Of a stretch of DNA of 64,000 nt, positions 15,824 through 24,099 are shown one piece after another. Source of the stretch: a virus; IMG/VR virus record IMGVR_UViG_3300037230_000036, positions 27,269 to 91,268 of that record, one strand, 5' to 3'. The position numbers and the translations under genes are program-made. Position 1 is the stretch's first letter, and each line of letters starts with the position of its first letter. The notes below the pieces were generated by a model, which searched no databases, was not told the DNA's origin, and saw only the letters and a program-made list of their open reading frames with translations.

Positions 15824-16023
15824 CAGTCTCGCTCCCATTCCTTCGCGTTGGCGCACTCGGCTAGAAACTCCGCATCATCCCGCCGCATCCCGTAGCCCTC
15901 GTGACCGCAATCCGTGTTCCAGCCGGGCTGATCGGGCTCTTGCGACAGCGTCCAGATGCGGGCGTGGGGATCAGCTTTTGCCTCTACATCAGCGTCGGGA
16001 TCAGCGACCACGAACCACGCCAT
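15823..16023 (-). CDS. Hypothetical small protein
   Basis: 66 residues, strong purine-rich ribosome site (GATAGGGGGGGG). Begins MAWFVVADPDAD; acidic, with two Cys. Overlaps the next start by TGATG. No recognised family. Confidence 0.55.
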   Translation of the reverse strand: MAWFVVADPDADVEAKADPHARIWTLSQEPDQPGWNTDCGHEGYGMRRDDAEFLAECANAKEWERD

Positions 16024-16052
16024 CGAAGCCCCCCCCTATCGTCGTCCTGGCT

Positions 16053-16472
16053 TCATTCCGGCGCACTCTCCACGCGCACGTAGCCGCCGATGAGCCCGGC
16101 CCCGGCCAGATGCGGCGCGGCCTTCCCGGCTTCGACGAGCCGCTTCAGCGCGGCCTCGATCTGCCCCGGCTTGACGTTGCCGATCTTCTCGACCAGCGCA
16201 TCCAGCGACTGCGGCTCGGTGGTCAGGCGGTCCAGCGTCGCGGCTTCGAGGTTCCGGCGCTGGCGACTCGGCGCGTCGTGGCCGTTGGGCGCGGGCGAGC
16301 CGGCGTCCTCGCGCATGGCCTCGACGGCGCGATCGTGCGCAGCAATCGCGGTTCGCGCGACGTCAATGCTGGACTCGGCATCGGCCAAAATCAGCTTTGC
16401 CCGCTGGTAAGCCTCTACCGCGTGCTGTTGCCTGCCCAGCAGTTCGGCGCGGATATCGTCGATCTTGCTCAT
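16053..16472 (-). CDS. Coiled coil plus winged-helix-like protein
   Basis: 139 residues from ATG 16472 (GGAGAGAG upstream). Residues 1-55 are a helical coiled coil; residues ~85-130 (LDRLTTEPQSLDALVEKIG, then ALKRLVEAGKA) look like a winged-helix DNA-binding fold. Starts inside an ATGA overlap with the 419-residue protein gene. Confidence 0.6.
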   Translation of the reverse strand: MSKIDDIRAELLGRQQHAVEAYQRAKLILADAESSIDVARTAIAAHDRAVEAMREDAGSPAPNGHDAPSRQRRNLEAATLDRLTTEPQSLDALVEKIGNVKPGQIEAALKRLVEAGKAAPHLAGAGLIGGYVRVESAPE

Positions 16473-17728
16473 GCTGTTTCTCTCTCCGGTATAAGTGCGA
16501 AAAATCTGCGGAGGCGCGGAGCCTGGCGACGCCACACCATGTCTTCGATCTCTCGGCCGTAGTGGTTGCCATAGGCGCGCTCATAGGCCTTTCGCATCTG
16601 ATCTTGGCGCGTCATGTCGTACCCAGGCTGGCGTCGCGCGAAGAAAGGACGCCCTGCGGCGACCGTCGCCGGTGCCCTTCCGGTTAGCGCCGGATGCGCC
16701 GTTCCAGCGGTGGTCATGTTGAATAGGTTTCCCGTGTTGAGAAGTTCGCCAGCATTCCCCGCCTCGACGTGGAGCGCGATGGCGACCAACTGGTCGAGCG
16801 GCGGCGTCTCGTCAAAATAGAGGCAGAGATCGGCGAGCTTCTCGCCGCGGATCGCGGTCAGCCCGACGCGGATCCCACTATGCCCCAGCGCCGTCACGTT
16901 TTCCGACCGCACCTGGAAAATAAGATCGTTCGTCGTCGGGATCGCGACAGTCTCGCCGCGAACAAATGCCTGCACCGGCGCGGGACCGAGGATCTGCGCC
17001 GCCGTTGTCGCCGATCGCGCAAGGCGCTTCCGGTTGTCGCGGATCATGCGGCGCAGCGGCTGCCCGATTCGTTTCGCTTCCTGCTCGATGAGGAATTGGT
17101 TCAGCGCCTCCGTGCGGCGCCGGCCGCGCTCTTCATCCGCAGAGGTGAAGAGCGCGTCGAGCAGTTTCACTTCGTCCGGGTGCGCCGGCCACGGCAGCGA
17201 GCAGATACCCTTCGCGAGGCGCGCATGGTGGCCAACCGCGCGGCCGGGATCGGTGCGGACGTAGCGGCGGATTGCGGCTGGCGACCGGAGCCGACGCAGC
17301 ACGCGGGGCCTCGGGCTGCCATCGGCGCGGAGGCGGATGTCGCTGCCACGGCGCCAGTGTTCCAGCGCCCCGCCGATCGTCGAATCGTCGTAGTTCCAGG
17401 CGGCCAGGACCTCGGCGAGTTCGTGGATACGATAGCGTTCGCGGATAAGGGCTGCCGCCACAAAGGCACGCTGATGAGGCGCATCGAGTTCCGTAACGAT
17501 CGCCCGGGCATAGTCGCAGAGGCCGAAACACATTGCTTGGCGTCTACCGAGGTGCGTGTCGCTGTAGTCGCCATTGCGTTTAGGGCGCTCGACCAGATTG
17601 TCGATGACCCCTCGGTCGCCCAGCAGGTTGAGTGCGGCGTGGGACAGGCCGTCGAGCTCGCCGTACTCCACCGCCCCATCAAGGACGTATTGGATGTCGG
17701 GGGGAAGCGGCGACGGCCTGATCTGCAT
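16469..17728 (-). CDS. Unrecognised 419-residue protein
   Basis: The largest unidentified gene of this operon. Largely helical and Arg-rich; the C-terminal third has Pro/Gly loops and ends with an Arg-rich helix (WRRQAPRLRRFFALIPE). No nucleotide-binding or catalytic motif seen. The opposite strand is also open here through codon bias. Stop and start overlap its neighbours, supporting operon membership. Confidence 0.65.
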   Translation of the reverse strand: MQIRPSPLPPDIQYVLDGAVEYGELDGLSHAALNLLGDRGVIDNLVERPKRNGDYSDTHLGRRQAMCFGLCDYARAIVTELDAPHQRAFVAAALIRERYRIHELAEVLAAWNYDDSTIGGALEHWRRGSDIRLRADGSPRPRVLRRLRSPAAIRRYVRTDPGRAVGHHARLAKGICSLPWPAHPDEVKLLDALFTSADEERGRRRTEALNQFLIEQEAKRIGQPLRRMIRDNRKRLARSATTAAQILGPAPVQAFVRGETVAIPTTNDLIFQVRSENVTALGHSGIRVGLTAIRGEKLADLCLYFDETPPLDQLVAIALHVEAGNAGELLNTGNLFNMTTAGTAHPALTGRAPATVAAGRPFFARRQPGYDMTRQDQMRKAYERAYGNHYGREIEDMVWRRQAPRLRRFFALIPERETA

Positions 17729-18114
17729 CAGCCGCCCCTGGCAGGACGTACCGCGACGGTTGCGGGCGATGCGACGATCTCTTGGGCATTGTGCGCGATG
17801 CGGCCTTGGCGCTTGCGTGGCGCCTCCGCAGTCTCGTTGTCGGTCTTGACGACTGTCACGTCGCCAATCCCGACAAGTGCGGCGAAATCTTTATCCGCCA
17901 TCGCGAGGGCCCGCCGCTCGCGCACTTCAGCAACGTCCTGCAGCGGCACGCGCCGCGGCGGGGCAAGACCGCCCGCGACCGGTTCGAGGAGGAAGAAGAC
18001 GACGCCCTCGGCCAGCTTCTTTTCGATCACCGGCAAAACCGCAGCATCGCTCGACTCGTCCCAGATCAGAGTGGTATCGCCGGTGCGGTCAAGCATCGTG
18101 AGTGAGCGTTGCAT
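17728..18114 (-). CDS. Hypothetical protein
   Basis: 128 residues. N-terminal beta-like segment (LDRTGDTTLIWDES), central helix, basic C-terminus (RKRQGRIAHNAQ). Position near the head of the operon suggests early expression. Family not recognised. Confidence 0.6.
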   Translation of the reverse strand: MQRSLTMLDRTGDTTLIWDESSDAAVLPVIEKKLAEGVVFFLLEPVAGGLAPPRRVPLQDVAEVRERRALAMADKDFAALVGIGDVTVVKTDNETAEAPRKRQGRIAHNAQEIVASPATVAVRPARGG

Positions 18115-18115
18115 C

Positions 18116-18280
18116 TTATCTTGCCCCTTTGCGGTCGAGTTCGTCTTCCAGCCGGACGATCTGCTGCGTGATCGGGCCGCGCCGCTTGTCGTTCATCGGC
18201 AGAGATTTCAGCTTCGCACGGAGGTCCGCCAGCGCTTCGGAAAGGCTGCGGGGTTCGTGCCGGACAAGCGGGCTTAGCAT
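18116..18280 (-). CDS. First gene of the leftward recombination operon (small)
   Basis: 54 residues, MLSPLVRHEPRSLSEALADL onward: a short basic helical protein, with AGGAGAACC in the right place before the ATG. It is the promoter-proximal gene of the operon. Function unknown. Confidence 0.6.
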   Translation of the reverse strand: MLSPLVRHEPRSLSEALADLRAKLKSLPMNDKRRGPITQQIVRLEDELDRKGAR

Positions 18281-18395
18281 CGTGGTTCTCCTAAATTCTC
18301 ACTTCATAGTGGGTATTCTCGGATGGGAAGGCAAGAAATAAATTATCACCACCAGGCTTGAGTTTTTCTGAAAGCGCGCCCATCGTTATGAAACT
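18281..18395. promoter_or_regulatory. Divergent control region
   Basis: 115 bases, clearly AT-richer than the flanks, between oppositely oriented operons. ATTCTC occurs twice, 16 bases apart, around CACTTCATAGTG (an inverted repeat with 4-bp arms); this is a candidate operator for the HTH protein at 18396 or the XRE protein at 15208. No textbook -35/-10 pair was convincing. Confidence 0.5.
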
Positions 18396-18650
18396 ATGAA
18401 CCTGGAACAACGAGCCTCCCAGATCGTCGATGCCGTCCGCCTGTGGATGGACGAGCATCGCGTCACGCCGTATCGCCTGGCGAAAATGGCCGGCATAGCT
18501 GAGTGGCAGGTGCGCTGGATCCGACGGGACGATTTCACCGCGTCAGTCGAAGTGCTCGACAGGATCGACGAGGCGCGGCGGCGAAATCCTGCGCCGACGA
18601 TTCCAAGGCCCGGCCGACCGCGCATTGCCGATAAAGCCACAGCCCAATAG
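18396..18650 (+). CDS. Small HTH DNA-binding regulator
   Basis: 84 residues. VTPYRLAKMAGIAEWQVRWI (~23-42) fits a helix-turn-helix, followed by a second helix and a basic Pro/Arg tail. It is the first gene of the rightward replication operon and faces the divergent region, the position of a cro-like switch protein. Confidence 0.65.
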   Translation: MNLEQRASQIVDAVRLWMDEHRVTPYRLAKMAGIAEWQVRWIRRDDFTASVEVLDRIDEARRRNPAPTIPRPGRPRIADKATAQ

Positions 18651-18658
18651 GAGAAGGC

Positions 18659-19234
18659 ATGGACACCATCGCCACCGACCAGAACCCAGGCGAAGCCGAG
18701 CCCACACCGGCACCGGGATCCAACGTCACGTCCGAAACCGCGCTGCTCCTGCACTCAAGGATGACGGTGCTGGAGAGCGAGAAGGCCGAGGCGGCTGCGG
18801 GTGTCCGCGCCTGCAGCCGCGCGATCAAGACGCTGAAAGGCGAGGTCGAGGCCGCCGGGATCGACCTCAAGGGTTTCATGCGGGCGCGCGAGGATGCCGA
18901 ACTCGCCGGCTCCGAGCGGGAGCGCATGATCGCCGAGCACCAGCGGCAACTGGCCTGGTTGAAGAAACCGATCGGGTTCGAGCCGACGCTCACCCTGGCG
19001 GAGCCGATCACCTTCACACCGACCGAACTCGAATTGATCGGGCAGAAGGGGCACGGCGCCGGCAAGAGCAACCGGAACCGCGACGCCAACCCGGAGAATG
19101 TCGGCACCGAGGCCTACGTCGCCTGGGACAACGGTTGGATGAAGGCGCAGAAGGAGCTCGCCGCTGAGATGGGCGAGGCTCCGGCGTCGGAGAAGAAGCG
19201 GAGGCCGACAGTTGCCGGCAGCGGGCGCGCGTGA
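18659..19234 (+). CDS. Protein with GapR-like helix and RMF-like tail
   Basis: 191 residues. Residues ~30-100 form a charged helical region reminiscent of DUF2312 (GapR-like: repeated E/K heptads, VEAAGIDLKGFMRAR). Residues ~143-165 (NPENVG then AYVAWDNGWMKAQ) recall the ribosome modulation factor pattern. GapR is an alphaproteobacterial nucleoid protein. Both similarities are by eye and tentative. Confidence 0.5.
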   Translation: MDTIATDQNPGEAEPTPAPGSNVTSETALLLHSRMTVLESEKAEAAAGVRACSRAIKTLKGEVEAAGIDLKGFMRAREDAELAGSERERMIAEHQRQLAWLKKPIGFEPTLTLAEPITFTPTELELIGQKGHGAGKSNRNRDANPENVGTEAYVAWDNGWMKAQKELAAEMGEAPASEKKRRPTVAGSGRA

Positions 19235-19479
19235 TGCTCACCGATCAGCAGGGGTCTCGGCTCTACGTCATTCGCCATTCGCGAAGTCAGACGGAGGACG
19301 AGCGGTTCTTGATTTCGATTATCGACGCGCTCAGCGAGGGATCGGCGCGAGAGCTCGCTGGCGAGATCGACGCGCGCCACAAACTCGAACTCGCCCTTTC
19401 CGGCAAGGATAGAGCGATGGGCGTGTTGTTCGATCGTCTCGGAAAAGCCGGCATCGACTGCTCCGACCTCATCCCCTGA
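19234..19479 (+). CDS. Hypothetical protein
   Basis: 81 residues; ATG overlaps the upstream stop (GTGATG). Helical, mixed charge, no motif. Its stop lies just before the dispersed leader repeat. Confidence 0.6.
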   Translation: MLTDQQGSRLYVIRHSRSQTEDERFLISIIDALSEGSARELAGEIDARHKLELALSGKDRAMGVLFDRLGKAGIDCSDLIP

Positions 19480-19517
19480 ACCATGCCTATCCGGTTGTCG
19501 CACACAGGAGCTAGATG
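19479..19517 (+). repeat. Dispersed leader-peptide repeat, copy 2
   Basis: 39 bases identical, in inverted orientation, to 31440-31478. It holds a mini-frame starting at 19483 (MPIRLSHTGARC, stop at 19519-19521) and the AGGAG that serves the next gene. The mini-frame stop overlaps an ATG of that gene. Confidence 0.75.
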
Positions 19518-19652
19518 TTGATGACCAAACAGCAGTTACGAATGGAGCCACTGAGATGGTGGCAGTGGCCGGCGGTGCTCTGCGGCCTTCCGCTGTTTCT
19601 CTTGCTGGCGTGGGTCGTTCTCGGGCCGTTTGGCGTGCAGAGTAAATATTGA
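19515..19652 (+). CDS. Tiny membrane protein
   Basis: 45 residues: basic, Trp-rich start then one hydrophobic span (~18-36, PAVLCGLPLFLLLAWVVLG). AGGAG comes from the repeat. ATG 19521 is an alternative start that overlaps the leader-peptide stop. Its stop overlaps the next ATG. Confidence 0.6.
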   Translation: MLMTKQQLRMEPLRWWQWPAVLCGLPLFLLLAWVVLGPFGVQSKY

Positions 19653-19828
19653 TGCAATACCCGGCGTTTAGCGGCCTGCCCGGAGGGGTTCTTTGGGACT
19701 TTATCTACGCCCATCCCTGGCTTTTGGCCCCGTTGATGTGGGTCGCTTGCGTAGGGCCATACGTCATCGGCCTCGGCGCTATCTGCTACGTTCTCTACAG
19801 GTGGTGGCGATGGGTAACAACCGGATAA
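19652..19828 (+). CDS. Tiny membrane protein
   Basis: 58 residues in TGATG overlap with the previous gene. One long hydrophobic span (~24-48) and a Trp/Arg-rich end (YRWWRWVTTG). The pair may form a two-component membrane factor. Its 3' end contains the inverted core of the dispersed repeat (CAACCGGATAAG). Confidence 0.6.
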   Translation: MQYPAFSGLPGGVLWDFIYAHPWLLAPLMWVACVGPYVIGLGAICYVLYRWWRWVTTG

Positions 19829-19842
19829 GCACGCCCTGAACC

Positions 19843-20496
19843 ATGTCTGGCGACGAAACTCCTCTTCCGATCGCTGGGCTGCTGGCCCTCGATATCGCCA
19901 CAGTGTCCGGATTTGCCGCCTGTTTACCCGGCGGTCAGCCGATCTGGGGTCACCGCCGTATGGGGACGCCAGAGGCACCGATGGGAGAGACGCTGCATTT
20001 CTTCGGCACATGGATCGGCATGACGCTCGATAAGCTGCGACCGAAGCATGTGATGATCGAGCAGCCCTACGTCCCGACGGGTGCGCCTGCGGGACGCCGC
20101 GCCAGGCTCGCCAACTCGAGCATGACATTGCCGATCGCCGGATTACCCCTTGACCTCGTTCCATCGATGGCGGCCCCGATCAATTTAGCGACGATCTGGC
20201 GGCTCCTGGCCATGACGGGGCGCGTCTACGAAGCCTGCTTCGAGCGCGGGATCGAGTGCCGCCATGTGCCAACGCAAACATGGTCGAAGTTCTTCGTTGG
20301 ACGCGGCTCCGGGTTCAAGACGAAGCAGGCAAAGAAGCAGGCGGCTATCGACACGGCGCTCCGTTATGGCTGGGTGGCGACGAATGACGAAGCCGACGCC
20401 TTAGGGATTCTCCTTTACGCGGAGCACATCTTCTACCCGCAGATCGCGGCAAAGCGCCGGCCGACCGGGCCGCTGTTCGCGAGGGGCGGCCGATGA
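19843..20496 (+). CDS. RuvC-like Holliday junction resolvase
   Basis: 217 residues. RNase H fold active-site acids are in place: Asp17 in LLALDIATVSG, Glu73 in VMIEQPY, Asp182/Asp185 in NDEADALGI. Phages use such enzymes to resolve recombination and replication branches before packaging. The family also includes non-resolvase members, so the substrate is inferred. Confidence 0.75.
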   Translation: MSGDETPLPIAGLLALDIATVSGFAACLPGGQPIWGHRRMGTPEAPMGETLHFFGTWIGMTLDKLRPKHVMIEQPYVPTGAPAGRRARLANSSMTLPIAGLPLDLVPSMAAPINLATIWRLLAMTGRVYEACFERGIECRHVPTQTWSKFFVGRGSGFKTKQAKKQAAIDTALRYGWVATNDEADALGILLYAEHIFYPQIAAKRRPTGPLFARGGR

Positions 20497-20561
20497 CGAT
20501 TGATTTTGCGCCGTTCGCGATTCGGCCCCTTGAACGGGCGCCCATGGTAAGCGTAGCGTAG
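20493..20561 (+). CDS. Possible 22-residue peptide
   Basis: MTIDFAPFAIRPLERAPMVS plus two residues, starting in an ATGA overlap with the resolvase. No relative known; could be chance. Confidence 0.25.
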   Translation: MTIDFAPFAIRPLERAPMVSVA

Positions 20562-20576
20562 GGACCAAGAAAGCCG

Positions 20577-20613
20577 AACGCCCCGGTTCGCGTCCAACGA
20601 TCCGAGGCGTTCT
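20577..20613 (+). terminator. Imperfect hairpin before the next gene
   Basis: GAACGCC and GGCGTTC pair across a 23-base interior that adds CGG/CCG after one mismatch. No T-run. Could be a weak terminator or a leader structure for 20625. Confidence 0.35.
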
Positions 20614-20624
20614 CGCCGACCCCG

Positions 20625-20885
20625 ATGATCTGGATCGAGGAAATGGCTTGCCGCGTATTTAACTCACGGAAATGGCAGTTTCAAGGCGGCGGCGGTCATC
20701 GCGCCCGCATTGCGCTGCTGTCCGAGATCGCGCGCATCGACGAGACGATCGCCGAGATCGAGGAGTTCGATCCGGAACCCGACGAGCCGATCATGCTGGC
20801 GCACGTCCAGGTATCGACCCGGGCCGAGGCTGTGGCGCTGCTGCGGCGGTGCCGGCGCGAGATCGAGCGGCGGATGGCGGCATGA
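20625..20885 (+). CDS. Hypothetical protein
   Basis: 86 residues, two helices separated by an acidic loop (EEFDPEPDEP), basic C-terminus. No good ribosome site; the internal ATG at 20643 is an alternative start. No recognised family. Confidence 0.5.
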   Translation: MIWIEEMACRVFNSRKWQFQGGGGHRARIALLSEIARIDETIAEIEEFDPEPDEPIMLAHVQVSTRAEAVALLRRCRREIERRMAA

Positions 20886-21058
20886 GGGCGATCCGCCACG
20901 ATTTTGACTGGTCGAAGGCGCCGACGCCCTGGCGCTGGATCGGCCCCGCGTGGCGGGACGAGTGCGGGGCACGTCCGCCATCCCGTCTAAACGCAGCGCC
21001 GCTAAAAGCCGGTGACCTGCCGGAACCCCATCACCTCCGCAAAAGAGAGAAGTTATGA
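20882..21058 (+). CDS. Hypothetical small protein upstream of the reductase
   Basis: 58 residues in ATGA overlaps with both neighbours; Trp/Pro/Arg-rich (DWSKAPTPWRWIGPAW). The region before the reductase start supplies AAAAGAGAGAAG. Unknown function. Confidence 0.5.
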   Translation: MRAIRHDFDWSKAPTPWRWIGPAWRDECGARPPSRLNAAPLKAGDLPEPHHLRKREKL

Positions 21059-22845
21059 GCGACATCTACGGTCCGCGCAGCGATTTCGGCCAACTGATGC
21101 ACGCGATGAAGTACCGCGCGCCCGAAGAGTCGTTCGACGATTACTGCGTCCGCTACGCCCGCACGACCGCCAACGACAACCAGGCTCATTTCCGCCGGCT
21201 CCTCGCATACCTGCGGGATCAGTCGATCCTGCCCGGCGGTCGGCAGCAGCTGGCCGTCGGCCGGCCTCGCGAGACGACCGCCTACCAGTGTTTCGTGATG
21301 GGGGAGATCCCGGACAGCACGCGCGGCATTTTCGACTCGGTGCGCGATACCGCGCTGACATTGCGGTCTGGCGGCGGGACCGGCATGGACTTCTCACCGT
21401 TGCGGCCGGCGGGCGAGCCGATCCGCGGACTCGGGCACGGCGCCTTCGCGAGCGGCCCGGTCAGCTTCATGGGCGTCTGGCACTCGGCCTGCGGCACGAT
21501 CATGTCCGCCGGCGAGCGCCGCGGGGCGATGATGGCGACCCTGCGCATCGACCATCCCGACATCCTTCTTTTCATCAAGGCGAAGCAGAACACGGGCGCG
21601 CTGACCAACTTCAACATCTCGGTCACGGTCACCGACGAGTTCATGGAGGCGCTGGCGGTGGACGGTCTCTACACGCTGCGGTTCGGCGGGGTGGAGTTTG
21701 GCCAACTCCGGGCGCTCGATGTGTGGTCGATGATAATGGAGTCGAATTGGGATTGGGGCGAGCCCGGCACGATCTTTATCGACAGGATCAACCGGCTCAA
21801 TCCTCTCGCTTATTGCGAAACGATCCATTCGACCAACCCATGCAGCGAGCAACCCCTGCCGCCTTGGGGCGCCTGCCTTCTGGGCTCGCTCAACATGGTC
21901 AAGTTCCTCGTCCCGATCCACGAGGCGGCCGACGGGCTGAAACTCGCCGCGGAGTCCGGCCATCAGACGGTTCGGTACGAGATCGACTTCGAGCGGCTCG
22001 ACGATGCGGTCGACGCTGCGGTGCGCGCTTTCGATGCGGTGATCGAGCGCACCATCTATCCGCTCGAGCAGCAGCGCGCCGAGGCTATTGCGAAGCGGCG
22101 CATGGGCGTCGGCGTGACCGGCATGGCCAATGCGATCGAGGTCTGCGGCGCCCCCTACGGAACGCCCGCCTACCTTGACCACCAAGACATCCTCCTCGAG
22201 CGCATCAACACGCAGGCCTATCGAACCTCGGCGGCACTGGCGCGGGAGAAGGGCACCTTCCCGCTGTGGAATGCCGAGCGCTATTGCGAGGGGGAGTTCT
22301 TCCGCACCCGGCTTCCGGATGACCTGCAGGACGAAATCCGCCGCAACGGTCTCCGCAACGGTCTCCTGACATCGATTGCCCCGACCGGCACGATCAGCAT
22401 GGTCGCCGATTATGTGAGCTCGGGGATCGAGCCGGTGTTCTCACCGCGGCTTTCCCGCACGATCAAGACGCCCCAGGGCGAGCGCCAATTCGAGGTCGTC
22501 GACTATGCGACCCAGTATTACGGCGTGAAGGGGCGCGCGGCCTCGGATGTGTCTGCCGAGGAGCACATCGACGTGCTGTGCCGGGCGCAGCGCTGGGTCG
22601 ATAGCTCGATCTCGAAAACCTGCAACGTCACCGGCCAGATTGCCGGCGAGGGCTCCGGCATGAGTTTCGCCGACTTCAAGAACCTGTACCTGCGAGCGTG
22701 GGAGGGTGGCGCCAAGGGGTGCGCGACTTTCAACTCGAACGGAAAGCGCCGCGGCATCCTGGCGCCGCTGCCCGATGCCGAGGCTGCGGATGGAGCCGCA
22801 TGCTTCATTGACCCGGAGACCGGCAACCGCGCCTGTGGGGATTAG
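21055..22845 (+). CDS. nrdJ: Class II (adenosylcobalamin-dependent) ribonucleotide reductase
   Basis: 596 residues. Reduces ribonucleotides to deoxyribonucleotides for phage DNA synthesis. Landmarks: Cys79 in TTAYQCFVMG, the SGGGTGMDFSPLR loop, Cys263 in TNPCSEQ with its catalytic Cys, GPTGTIS-like PTGTISMVADYVSSGIEP, and a C-terminal RACGD. The single-chain form with no partner small-subunit gene nearby fits the B12-dependent class. Class II activity needs host cobalamin. Located directly upstream of primase. Confidence 0.85.
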   Translation: MSDIYGPRSDFGQLMHAMKYRAPEESFDDYCVRYARTTANDNQAHFRRLLAYLRDQSILPGGRQQLAVGRPRETTAYQCFVMGEIPDSTRGIFDSVRDTALTLRSGGGTGMDFSPLRPAGEPIRGLGHGAFASGPVSFMGVWHSACGTIMSAGERRGAMMATLRIDHPDILLFIKAKQNTGALTNFNISVTVTDEFMEALAVDGLYTLRFGGVEFGQLRALDVWSMIMESNWDWGEPGTIFIDRINRLNPLAYCETIHSTNPCSEQPLPPWGACLLGSLNMVKFLVPIHEAADGLKLAAESGHQTVRYEIDFERLDDAVDAAVRAFDAVIERTIYPLEQQRAEAIAKRRMGVGVTGMANAIEVCGAPYGTPAYLDHQDILLERINTQAYRTSAALAREKGTFPLWNAERYCEGEFFRTRLPDDLQDEIRRNGLRNGLLTSIAPTGTISMVADYVSSGIEPVFSPRLSRTIKTPQGERQFEVVDYATQYYGVKGRAASDVSAEEHIDVLCRAQRWVDSSISKTCNVTGQIAGEGSGMSFADFKNLYLRAWEGGAKGCATFNSNGKRRGILAPLPDAEAADGAACFIDPETGNRACGD

Positions 22846-22850
22846 GTGCG

Positions 22851-23768
22851 ATGCGTCTCAGCGACGAGCAGATTGCCCGCGCCCGCGCCCGCACGGACAT
22901 CTACGCAAAGGCCACGACGCTGCGTCCGCACGGAAGCTGGCTCACGGGCCGGTGTCCGCTCCACGATGATTCGAAGCCCAGCTTCGGGATCAAGAACGGT
23001 CGGTGGACGTGCTTCTCGGGATGCGGAGGCGGCGACCCGATCGCCTTCCTGCAGCGCTGGCATGGCCTCTCATTCGAGGAGGCCGTGCGCGAGCTCACCG
23101 ACGACGGACCCCTGCGCGGCACGCCGGTCGCGCCAGTGCAGGGCGCCCCACGCCGGGAGGAGGATACGACAGCGGTGCGCGACATCCTCCGCGGCTGCGA
23201 GCCGATCACCCCGACGACAGCGGCGCACCTCTATTTGTGGTCCCGCAACCTGCCGACCCGACAGCCTGGACTCCTTGCGCACCGCGGCCTGATGTGCGTG
23301 GAGCAACGCCGCCCACTGCCGGCTTTGGTGGCGCCGATCTCCGACGCCGAGGGCAACGTGACGGCGCTGCAGCGGATCTGGTGCCGGTCCAGCTTCGACA
23401 GCGACGAGAAGGATGGCCGCGCGCTCCTAGAGACGCGCCGGAAATCGTTGGGCTCGATGGGGCGCGGCGCCGTGCAGCTGAGCCGGCCCGGCCCGATCCT
23501 CGGGATTGCCGAGGGTGTCGAGAAGGCCATCGCGGCGTCGGCCATGTTCGGGGTTCCGGTGTGGGCCTCCTGCGGGGCGCAGCGGATGGCGCGGCTTGAT
23601 CTGCCGCCGATCGCCGAAAAGGTTCTGCTGTTCGCCGACAATGATGACGCCGGGCGCGCGGCGGCGCGGGACGCCGTTGACGCCTATCGTCCCCGCCGGA
23701 TCGTGCCGATGTTCCCGGAGCCCCGGTTCAAGGACTGGGAAGACCAGTACCGGGAGCAGGCATCGTGA
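22851..23768 (+). CDS. DNA primase (CHC2 zinc finger plus Toprim)
   Basis: 305 residues. Zinc finger Cys35, His38, Cys54, Cys58 (GRCPLHDD, CFSGCGG) is followed by a short linker and a Toprim domain with EGVEKA (~221) and FADNDDAGR (~262). It is compact compared with ~580-residue bacterial DnaG and lacks the helicase-binding domain, as in phage primases. The helicase candidate is at 24837. Confidence 0.85.
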   Translation: MRLSDEQIARARARTDIYAKATTLRPHGSWLTGRCPLHDDSKPSFGIKNGRWTCFSGCGGGDPIAFLQRWHGLSFEEAVRELTDDGPLRGTPVAPVQGAPRREEDTTAVRDILRGCEPITPTTAAHLYLWSRNLPTRQPGLLAHRGLMCVEQRRPLPALVAPISDAEGNVTALQRIWCRSSFDSDEKDGRALLETRRKSLGSMGRGAVQLSRPGPILGIAEGVEKAIAASAMFGVPVWASCGAQRMARLDLPPIAEKVLLFADNDDAGRAAARDAVDAYRPRRIVPMFPEPRFKDWEDQYREQAS

Positions 23769-24099
23769 GCACGGCAAGCCTATTCCCGGCCGCGCCTCGG
23801 GGCGAAGACCGCATCCGGGTCGACCATGCCCGCGTGAGATCAGATTGGTATGTGGAGCCGTCATGGAGTGTGGGGCTGCTGCTCGATGCGGTTTCGTTTC
23901 ACGGCCCGGTGCATGATCCTTGTTGTGGGGGAGGGACGATCCCGAGAGCGGTGCTCGCGCATGGGGGAACGAGGTTTGTCTCGGCCTCCGATCTGGTCGA
24001 CCGCGGATACGGCGAGGGTGGTCGATCAAATGGGATCCCCGGAAGCGCAGGGCGCCGCACCGGTTTGAGGACAGCGCCCGCCGGGAGGGTGCCGCGTGA
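23765..24099 (+). pseudogene. Truncated DNA methyltransferase relic
   Basis: The GTG at 23765 overlaps the primase stop. Residues 1-82 look like the start of a phage adenine/N4 methyltransferase: RSDWYVEPSW, then HDPCCGGGTIPRAV (SAM motif I) and SDLVDRGYG. The catalytic DPPY region is missing. After ~24000 this frame runs on without a stop to 24808, whereas frame 1 carries a protein-like tail (WSIKWDPRKRRAPHRFED) ending in a GTGA overlap with the next gene. The best reading is an internal deletion plus frameshift. Confidence 0.5.

Noticed and set aside
16769-18277. 502-codon plus-strand frame
   Set aside because: Lies over three coupled minus-strand genes with ribosome sites; its product is Arg-rich without domain features.
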